Shown here piece after piece: positions 56,636-64,000 of a stretch of DNA of 64,000 nucleotides (position 1 is the stretch's first letter; every line of letters begins with the position of its first letter). Both the position numbers and the translations under genes were made by a program. Source of the stretch: Scleroderma bovista (lineage: Eukaryota > Basidiomycota > Agaricomycetes > Boletales > Sclerodermataceae); assembly GCA_037178675.1 (NCBI GenBank), contig JAYMGJ010000187.1, positions 33,489 to 97,488 on the forward strand. The letters run 5' to 3'. A model generated the notes under the pieces. It was not told where the DNA came from and made no database searches. It saw only the letters and a program-made list of their open reading frames with translations.

Positions 56636-58145
56636 ATGGCCACATTCAGCAAAGTGTCGTTTAACATCGCATCTTACGCATCTTCACGCCCAACATACCC
56701 TCAATCTCTATTCAATTTCATCTTCGACTTTCACAGAAGATCTCCTGATGGCAGCGGCAATGGCGTAGGGACCAGTGCGCAATGGGAACGTGCGGTCGAT
56801 CTGGGATGTGGAACGGGTGAGAAATGATACATATCCGTTCAGATCATGAAACTACAGCTGCGCTCAGGACAAGCAACTCTCGCGCTTACACCTTTCAAGC
56901 ACGTTATAGGTGTCGACCCAAGTGAGAATATGGTCATATCTGCACGTGAAGCTTTGGAGGAGGCGCGCGCGCTGTCGTCCTCTCCTGGCGATGGCAAGAC
57001 CACCAGCGGGGTGACATCAGGGAAGACAACCACATTTGTTAGATCTTCTGCAGAGAATCTCGGATTCTTGGAGAATGGCAGTGTCGATTTGGTCATCGCC
57101 GGTACGTCCGCTCTCCCCAACTTGCAGATTCAGAGATCATGAGATATGATCGCTGCGGGATTCCTTTCCGAACACTGACAATTCGTCATCGTCAATCTCG
57201 TATTCTGCAGCTCAAGCATGTCATTGGTTTGACTGGTCTAAGATATGGCCTGAGCTGGGCAGGGTACTTCGTAAAGGTGGAAGCGCAGCATTTTGGGTGC
57301 GTCCCCTTCTGTGCCCCGGCGGCGGCCAATGCCAACCTACATGTATGCGCTCACAACCCACACCCTTCCCTCTTCCAGATCTACTCCGAGTTCCGCCTCC
57401 CCGCCTACCCCCACCTAACCCCTCTCATCGAGCACTACTCCGCATACACACAAGACCCGAGCACATCTGTAGGAGGGTACTGGCAACAACCAGGTCGCAG
57501 CATTCTCGCAAACCACCTCGTCGAAGTCCCCGAACCAAACAGGGAGACATTTGAGCCCTTGGAACGGGTCTATTTCACAGGTGAGCACAGTCACCACCTT
57601 TTAGATTGTGGACGTATCTGCACATATGGCCCGGCACGGCCCTCAGAGTAAGCGTAAGAAAATTAGAGAGTGGTAGTTCAGAGAATCGCACCATTGAAAT
57701 GATACTGACTGGTTCCTTTTCTATCTATCGTCTACATCAACATCCTCTTCATGCGACAGGTCCCTATTTTCCTACCCTCCCCGCAGCTCACACACGTCCC
57801 ATCATCATGCGCAAGAAAATGTCCTGGATTGATTTATTGGCATACCTACGCACCTGGAGCGCTCTTCATACTCTCAAGGAGCATCATCCCGAGGATTTAT
57901 TGCACCCGGACGGCCCGCTCGAGGAGCGGTTCTGGAACTCTTTGAGAAGAGGCGCAGTCCAGGGCAGCATCGGTGGTCGTGCTGAGAAGGGAGGCACCGT
58001 CCGGAGTGAGGTCGGTTGCGATCGTGGTGCCCAGTGTGTTTACCAGAATGACGCTACCGACCAAACTGTGGCGGACCCACGATCGGAGGTGGAAGTCGAG
58101 TGGGGTGTTGCTTTGATCCTTACCAGGAAGGTGAGCGAGGAATGA
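56636..58145 (+). CDS. SAM-dependent methyltransferase, trans-aconitate methyltransferase-like
   Basis: Exons are 56636-56816, 56868-57101, 57211-57296, 57379-57580 and 57760-58145. This totals 1089 bp, 362 aa, with all joins in frame. The start ATG gives MATFSKVSFNIASYASSRP. SAM-binding motif I is AVDLGCGTG at residues about 54-62, followed by VIGVDPSENM (motif II) and FVRSSAENLGF (motif III region). VDLVIAAQACHWFDW then leads to VLRKGGSAAFW. The C-terminal part (YWQQPGRSILANHL, RKKMSWIDLLAYLRTWSALH) matches the fungal Tmt1/Crg1-like methyltransferase group, which acts on small molecules. A low-complexity insert (SSPGDGKTTSGVTSGK) lies between motifs II and III. The substrate cannot be told from sequence. 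Confidence 0.85.
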
Positions 58146-58391
58146 GGATGGGATGTAGAATCAGTGAACGCTGTGGACGTTCGTTTGTCGTCGCTCAATG
58201 ATATGTCAGATCGTATGGGAGCGGTGAGTGACCTGGTGAAGCTGAGATGCGAATACCGAGAGTTATGGACCAACCTCTCAACGTCGAAGAATCATCTTGT
58301 CATATCAGATACGCACGGGACACGAATAAAATTCACAGGTAAGCAATCGTGGCCGTGGTGGTTGGTCAGTCGCCACAAGGGTCAGGCAGTC
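58146..58391. other. Pre-insertion sequence left of the LINE
   Basis: Open on the plus strand (VRLSSLNDMSDRMGAVSDLV, then NHLVISDTHGTRIKFTG), with a donor-like GTAAGC at 58339. It could be a fragment of a gene that the LINE entered; the family is not recognised. Confidence 0.3.
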
Positions 58392-59029
58392 TACCGCTTC
58401 AAATGCAGCGATACTCCCATGTGTCTGCAATGTAACGACGGACGCCCGGAGTCGGTACACCACTTCCTGTTCGAATGCCCAAGATACGACAGAGAGAGAC
58501 ACGCACTAAGAACCAAGTTAGGCCAAAAGGCGCTGTCCACACAATGCCTGCTCGCGGAAAAACGGGCCCAGAGAGCTCTGTTTACCTACATCAACGAAAC
58601 CAAACGGCTAAAAGCCACATTCGGTGAATTCTCCCTGCCGCCATTACCGCCTACAAGCCACATTCTGTGTAGACGCCCCGCAAACCTACGCGATACAGTT
58701 AGCACCAGACTACGTTGTTTGCATCCTTGTCCTCCTGCTGGTCCTGCTTGCCTCTACAGAGGCAGCCGAGATCGTGTCAGTAAAGACCAAAGCTATCCCA
58801 ATACACTATACACCCCTCCCCCCCCAAAGTCAGGACGGCGCGTCTAAAACGCGCGGCAGGAACGAAGCGGACCACTGGGGGACCTTACGTCCTGGCCGGT
58901 GGGGCATTCGCGCGTCCGGGGATTGGGTGTTAGGCCACAGGGGGCCTTACGATAGATCCTAGCCAGTAGAGTGCAATATGAGGCACAATGCCTCGACGCA
59001 CTATAATTTGACTCAAAAAAAAAAAAAAA
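58392..59029 (+). mobile_element. 5'-truncated LINE (non-LTR retrotransposon) with poly(A) and 15-bp duplication
   Basis: The remaining coding end (58392-58788) carries a reverse-transcriptase-associated zinc-binding motif: MCLQCNDGRPESVHHFLFEC (C-x2-C...H-x4-C), then AQRALFTYINETKRLKATFG. A 3' untranslated region and a run of 17 A (59015-59031) follow. The direct repeat AAGGGTCAGGCAGTC flanks it at 58377-58391 and 59030-59044; the first A may belong to the tail. The 5' boundary falls in the middle of the open reading frame, as expected for incomplete target-primed reverse transcription. Confidence 0.9.
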
Positions 59030-59044
59030 AAGGGTCAGGCAGTC

Positions 59045-59250
59045 CTATTGATATCACTTGCCTTGGCCGAGGTGATTTCAGTTGTCGACAATGTCACAGA
59101 CAGCAGCTGTTTGGTCAGAATTCCTATTTTACGACTCGGTCAACAGAACATCACTGGGACTGAATTTTTCCGATAATGCTGTATATGCACTTTGCAATAA
59201 GTACCGTGTCTAACATGTGACTATCTGACAAGGATGGTCATGCATGGCCT
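59045..59250. other. Sequence right of the LINE, no gene
   Basis: Continues the pre-insertion sequence; AT-rich, with no recognised features. Confidence 0.4.
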
Positions 59251-59710
59251 TATAAGGCTTTAAGCTTCATGCAAGATTTCTAGGTAATGGTAACCTAACA
59301 CATTATGATAGGCATGGTAATACACAAACTATCAGTTCTGTAAGCCCATTCAGTCTATGTCAGATAACACTTGATCACACTTCTCATGTCCTTAAACAAG
59401 GACATGATTTATCAGATTGGCTGAACCCTGTATTGATCATAAGTTGGATAATGTTATATATGGTTGTATAAGGCTTTGAGCTTGACACAAAAATTATAGG
59501 TGATGGCAACCTAACACATTATGATAGGCATGGTAATACACAAACTATAAGTTCTGTATGTCCATTCATTTCATGTCAGATAACAATTTGACCACACTTC
59601 TCATGAGTTTAAACAGGGACATGATTTATCAGATTGGTTGAATTGCATGAGTTGGATAATGTCACATATGGCTGTATAAGGCTTTCAACATGAAGTTTAT
59701 GGACTTTGTT
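59251..59710. repeat. Tandem repeat of ~210 bp, about 2.1 units
   Basis: Units start with TATAAGGCTTT at 59251, 59467 and 59675. Each contains GGTAACCTAACACATTATGA-like and GGACATGATTTATCAGATTG words. Non-coding. Confidence 0.85.
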
Positions 59711-59848
59711 GTAACAAGCATAAAATACCACTATTTATTAATTATGTAATTGCTAACCACTGTGGGTCAGATTTTCAGAGATAAAGTTTAGTGACTTACC
59801 TCATGCAATTACCATATGAGATAAACAATAGCAACTTAGCTGATCTGG

Positions 59849-59911
59849 CGAAATGCAACTTACCTAACCCTGATCCAATGAAATGTAACTTACCTGACCC
59901 TGCTCCAACCC
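59849..59911. repeat. Short tandem repeat, two ~32-bp units
   Basis: AAATGCAACTTACCTAACCC followed by AAATGTAACTTACCTGACCC with matching tails; a third, diverged unit follows. Non-coding. Confidence 0.65.
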
Positions 59912-60880
59912 GATTCAGTGTAACAGTAACCTACCTGACCCAGCTTCAACTCGAAGATCAAAGTCACAGACAAGAGTGAAGAACCTAAACAGTTCCTTCC
60001 AGGAGGGTTTATATATAACATGGGTACTGTACAGTTCTTACTGATCATTTCCCGCGCTTTGACCATTTCTACTTTAGGGTACATTTGCAAATTCAGTACA
60101 CCTGCCGGTCACACTCGACAGCACCTTGGACAATGGTGGGGATACAGTTGTTGTCATCGCTGGACAACAGGCTGGTGGATGGCCATCGTCATCATCAGTT
60201 GACAGTGCACACAGTGAAGATAACTGCCCGCATCAAGAGGGCAATTCAAATCAGCAAACCAGCCCTTCCGATTAGCCGAGCTGACAGCACTTGACAGTGC
60301 TTAGCCGACTGCCCAGCCTGTCTGACTCTGTGCCAGTCTGTTGGACTCCCGGAGTGCCAGTCTGGTTGTCACTCGATTCAAATATTCAGTAGAGAAAAAA
60401 AAAGTATATTAGGACTAAAGAAAACTAGAGTGCTAATCACAAATGACTAAATAATATATTTATACGACCGGGCCTGTGGTTGTCGAACGCAGGGGAGGGC
60501 GATCGTTGACGCTGCGCTGGCGCGATGGCCTGCGTTGCTGGGAGGTTGGTGGGCGTCGGGGGCGTCATTGTCGGATGACGCTGTGCGCCTAAGTGAGGGA
60601 AGAGGTCAGAACAACCAACAACCAACACCAAATGACAGCAATATGCGAGTGGTGGTCTTCCTTTGCGTTTCTGGTATTTAATCTCCTCAGGGGGATGTGC
60701 TGCACGCCTTCAGGCAGGATGCAGGAGGGAAGGGAAGGGCTTCTGATGGGGATGGAATGCGACTGGGGATGGTATTGACTCCTCTTCAGCCTACCACAGT
60801 GGTTAGGAAGAGTCCTGGGATTGAAGAGCGATGATAGATTGGCAACAGGGGTGTAACAGCAGTGATGGAGCAACAGGGAA
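59912..60880. other. No gene recognised
   Basis: Contains repeated CCAGTCTGTTGG/CCAGTCTGGTTG words near 60330-60375, similar in style to transposon subterminal repeats, and an A-run at 60393. The minus strand of 60437-60873 lies downstream of the LTR-like remnant and may be its leader. Confidence 0.3.
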
Positions 60881-60949
60881 GCAAGGGGACAGTTCCTGCT
60901 TCAAGAATGCGATGGACAGTGATGGGATGGAGTGGACAGTGATGCTAGA

Positions 60950-61620
60950 CTGCGCTTCAGCCTAGAGAAATGATCAGATACAAGATATATCTGATAAACA
61001 GCAATATAGGAGCTTTAGGCCAGCACTGAGTGACCTACAAGTCCAAAGACAGAGATAGAGCTTATAGACAGAGAGGGAGAGTGACTGTGGTCGCTTTATT
61101 GAGGGGGAAGCAGACACTTCCTTGCAGCCTTTGGCTGCTGCTTTATATACAGGAGGGGCTGTGGCCCTGTAAGCACAAATGACTAAGTGCTTGGTAAGAA
61201 ATTGGTAAGAAATTGGTAAGCAATTGATAAGCAGTGTAATCAGGCTGAGTCATCGATGGGGAGAGCCTGAACAAGCTGCTGAGCCAAGGGAAAGAGCAAA
61301 AACATAGGTAAAAAGGGGTGTATAACCAAGAATATGGAAAAATCATTGCATGGGGCCCAAAAGAGAGGGGGAGAAAGCATGGGATGAGTAGATCGAAGCT
61401 AAATGAGCATATGTGATGACATAATGCATATGAATCATAGGGGCATGAGTCATGAATTGATAAGCAGCATGATAAGCATGATTTGAAGGATGATTGGTAA
61501 GTGATTGGTAAGGGGAGTAATGGGGATTAGTAATGCCAAGAGGGGATGAATAATGCGCAGCAGAGTGAGTCAGAGTGAGCCAGAGTGACTCTGTGTGACT
61601 CAGAAAGAAGGGAAGCACAA
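60950..61620 (-). repeat. LTR/leader-like remnant (same family as 27127-27720)
   Basis: On the minus strand: repeated CTTACCAAT words, TATATAAAGCAGCAGCC, CAATAAAGCG, then CTTGTAGGTCACTCAGTGC and TTTCTCTAGGCTGAAGC. The order agrees with the plus-strand copy near 27.4 kb. Ends were not resolved. Confidence 0.5.
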
Positions 61621-61809
61621 CCTATGATTTATTGAACTTTAGATCTGGAGATGAGCTTCTGAAGCAGTGCCACTGATGGGAGTGGCTGGGGGATAATAAA
61701 AGAATTGATCCGACCAGAAGAGCAGTGTCAGGGGGCCTGGAATGACAAGTAGAGTCACAGCTGGTCACAGAGTGTCACAAATCCCTTGGATTGAGCTTCT
61801 GTAGAGCAA

Positions 61810-62905
61810 AAACGCGAAATTTGGTGCTCCCGAAGTGCAGTCTTCCCTTGAGCAGTAAGGGGAAGGTTCTGTACTCTATTAGGGCTCCTAAGAAGGGTTC
61901 TAGAGCACTGTTTCATTCGTGTTTGTTGCGGGATAGCAGGGAAGAGAATCGCAAGTAGCGGATTCGACGTGTCCAGGGAAGCGAGATGAATGATAGAGGG
62001 AGATGGATGTGACAGGACTCTGGGATGAAAGGACCATATGCAGAGGACTCAGGAGACACAGAGACGACCAAAGTATGTGCGCGACACAGGACTGACGAGG
62101 AGAATGCGCTGACCGAGAATAAGAGGGACTGAGGGAGAAGGCTGGGAAGATATGTACCAGACAGTACACAGGAGCTCAGGGAGAGGCTGTCCCAAGAGCA
62201 GGACATAGTTGAGGTCTGCTGCAATAGTGGAGAAACGTTCCAGAGAAAATGCGGACTCCATAGTGAGTGATGAAGTGGGTGTCTAGATTGCGGGTGGAAT
62301 ATCTCCGTGGGAAATGAACGGATTTACGTCGGAACTTGACGGGCAGATAGACCACGGTCTAGGCTCCATGATGGTATAGTCACATGATTGATAGCTTCAA
62401 AAATGGCGGAGCTATTCAAAATATCGGAATGCCGGCACTGGGCGCCTAAATTTGACATTTGGGCGCTAAAAATGATTCTTCCTTTTCTCCTTTGTTTCTC
62501 TATCGTTTCTTCTGCTTCTTTGGTTGTTCTGGTATGGGAGTTGGACTGCAGTAGGTTGCATTCCTCTCTCATACTGAAATGATCATCAATCCTTGGATTC
62601 TTCTGCTTCTTGGCGGTTCTTGTGCGAGGGATGACTGCCAGACGATGGCATTCATCTCTTGCTCCAGGATAGTCATTCTTGTGCGATAGATGGCTATGAC
62701 AAGCTTGTATTCATCCTTCGCATAAGGATAGTCATGACTTTGCGTGATATGGATAGCGAGGGCTGTCTGTATCCCTCAAGTCGGGACAATCTTTCAACAG
62801 ATCTTGGGTGTGCGTTCTTTGCATTAGTTTCATCGGCTAACTTTCTCCATGTCCACAGTACCAAACACGTTTGGTGCATGACAACGCTGGGATGGGAGTC
62901 ATCCC
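61810..62905 (-). repeat. Dispersed ~1.1-kb repeat, copy 2 (uninterrupted)
   Basis: Matches 24690-24924 plus 25844-26780 in inverted orientation. It is uninterrupted here, which confirms that the LTRs at the other locus are later insertions. Confidence 0.75.
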
Positions 62906-62909
62906 ATCG

Positions 62910-63300
62910 TCGCGCCGTCGCCGTCGACGCTTGGGATGTGGGTGGTCGCGTCGCCGCCGTCGACGCTGGGGGTGGTGGCAGGGTCGTTGTCGTTGTCGTC
63001 GTGGTCAGTGTTGATGGCCACGGCGACGACGTTGACGGTGGGGGTCGTCGTCATTGGTGGCCACCTCGACGACGTTGGTGGTGGGGCCGTCGTTGCCCTT
63101 GCGTTGGTGGTGGCCGTCGACGCTGGTGGTGGAGCGGTGGTGGTGGCCTAGCCGTCGTCGTTGTCGTCTGGTCGACGACGCTGCTGGTGGTGGTGGTGGT
63201 TGGTGTCGTCGCCATTGGCCGTGGTGGGGTCATTGTCATTGTCGTTGCTGATGGTGGTCGATCGACGACGCTGGTGGTGACGGTGGCTGTGGGCGAGGCG
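62910..63300. repeat. G/T-rich minisatellite arm
   Basis: Irregular GTCGTCGTTGACGGTGGTGG-like repeats. All frames give low-complexity Val/Gly/Arg/Asp peptides, so no protein is called. Confidence 0.85.
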
Positions 63301-63604
63301 TGTAGTGACGCGGTAAATACTATTAGGAAATGTTGATAGTTCAATATGCTGATATAATCGTTACACAAACACACGCACACACATACTTGAAAATTTGAAG
63401 TCTCTCATTCTCATTCTCTTCACTCGAAATGCCGCCTGCGTCAGCAGAACCCTTGCTTGCTGCACTTTGGATTGCTTAAGTTGATTACCTAATGAAGGGC
63501 GAATTTTATATTTCTCACGCTCGTCCAGAAAAGGGAACATTTTCCAAACCGGCAGGTTCTCACGATTTAACGAACTCCCAGAACCCTTGCTTTGCAAGCA
63601 AGGG
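63301..63604. other. Unique spacer between inverted minisatellite arms
   Basis: About 300 bp of normal-complexity sequence with CACACACA words near 63365-63385 and CCCTTGCTTTGCAAGCAAGGG, a 21-bp perfect inverted repeat, at 63583-63603. No gene seen. Confidence 0.6.
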
Positions 63605-64000
63605 AATCCGTCGACCACCACCCGACAGTCACCACCACCACCGTCAACGCGACCACCACCACCACCGTCAACATGACCACCACCACCCACCACCGTCGAC
63701 GACGACGTGGCCACCACCCACCAACATCGACCACCACCACCACCGTCAACGCGACCACCACCACCCCACCACCGTCGACGACGACGCGACCACCACCACC
63801 AACAGCGTCGACAACGACAACGTGGCCACCACCACCAACGTCGACAACGCGACCGCCACCACCACCAGCCTCGTCGACAACGACCCCACCAGCAGCGTCA
63901 ACGACGCGACGACCACCACCAATGGCCACAACGACGCCACGACCACCACCAATGGCCACAACGACGCCACGGACACCACCACCAACGTCGATGAGGCCAC
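63605..64000. repeat. C/A-rich minisatellite arm (inverted relative to 62910-63300)
   Basis: CACCACCACCGTCAACGCGA-like repeats, the complement of the upstream arm, running off the right edge. Confidence 0.85.

Noticed and set aside
62659..63336. 225-codon Val/Gly-rich protein
   Set aside because: It is a by-product of the G/T-rich minisatellite; all frames on both strands stay open there.
1..64000. CRISPR array, bacterial operons, phage genes
   Set aside because: No spaced direct-repeat array; spliced introns and fungal transposons throughout show a eukaryotic genome.

Overview
The window is nuclear DNA from a basidiomycete, most likely a mushroom-forming agaricomycete. The evidence is short introns with GT..AG borders, FunK1 kinases, Plavaka transposases, a DUF6532-type gene and basidiomycete-type DIRS, Tc1/mariner and copia elements. 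About 80% of it is transposon-derived. Only one stretch of about 8 kb (50.3-58.1 kb) looks like ordinary host genes. Everything here is read by eye; family names rest on recognised motifs, not database searches.

Layout. 1-2.5 kb: minus-strand hAT transposase running off the left edge, with its terminal repeat near 2491. 4.0-5.4 kb and 18.2-21.0 kb: 5' and 3' parts of a plus-strand Plavaka transposase, the 3' part followed at once by a FunK1 kinase fragment. Between them, in opposite orientation, lies a second Plavaka (14.8-11.6 kb) followed 111 bp later by a FunK1 kinase (11.5-8.0 kb) and then a DUF6532-like gene (7.8-6.1 kb). A 550-bp hAT MITE with an 8-bp target duplication sits in an exon of that kinase. 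A small three-exon gene (17.27-17.97 kb) lies nearby. 21-24.7 kb: decayed exons of an uncharacterised basidiomycete domain and an LTR remnant. 24.7-44.9 kb: nested retrotransposons, with eight copies of one ~278-bp copia LTR, two copia families, two ~635-bp solo LTRs, and two copies of a ~173-bp TG..CA element that contains a tRNA-like cloverleaf. A Tc1/mariner-type transposase at 39.9-43.0 kb is split by a solo LTR. 45.3-50.1 kb: a nearly full-length DIRS-type tyrosine-recombinase retrotransposon.

50.3-58.1 kb: host island with the nucleoporin NDC1, a TLC-domain membrane protein and a SAM-dependent methyltransferase, all with clean introns that join in frame. 58.4-59.0 kb: a 5'-truncated LINE with poly(A) and a 15-bp target duplication. 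59-64 kb: tandem repeats, an LTR-like remnant, a second copy of the dispersed repeat from 24.7-26.8 kb, and two G/T-rich and C/A-rich minisatellite arms in inverted orientation.

Main points. (1) Both Plavaka copies, though diverged and in opposite orientation, are followed on the same strand within about 110 bp by a FunK1 kinase, which suggests a transposase-kinase composite element. (2) The tRNA-like mini-LTR is bounded by perfect 5-bp duplications at both loci. (3) Nearly every inactivating stop in otherwise intact transposons is TGA, often where the family suggests Arg, consistent with CGA to TGA decay of methylated CpG.
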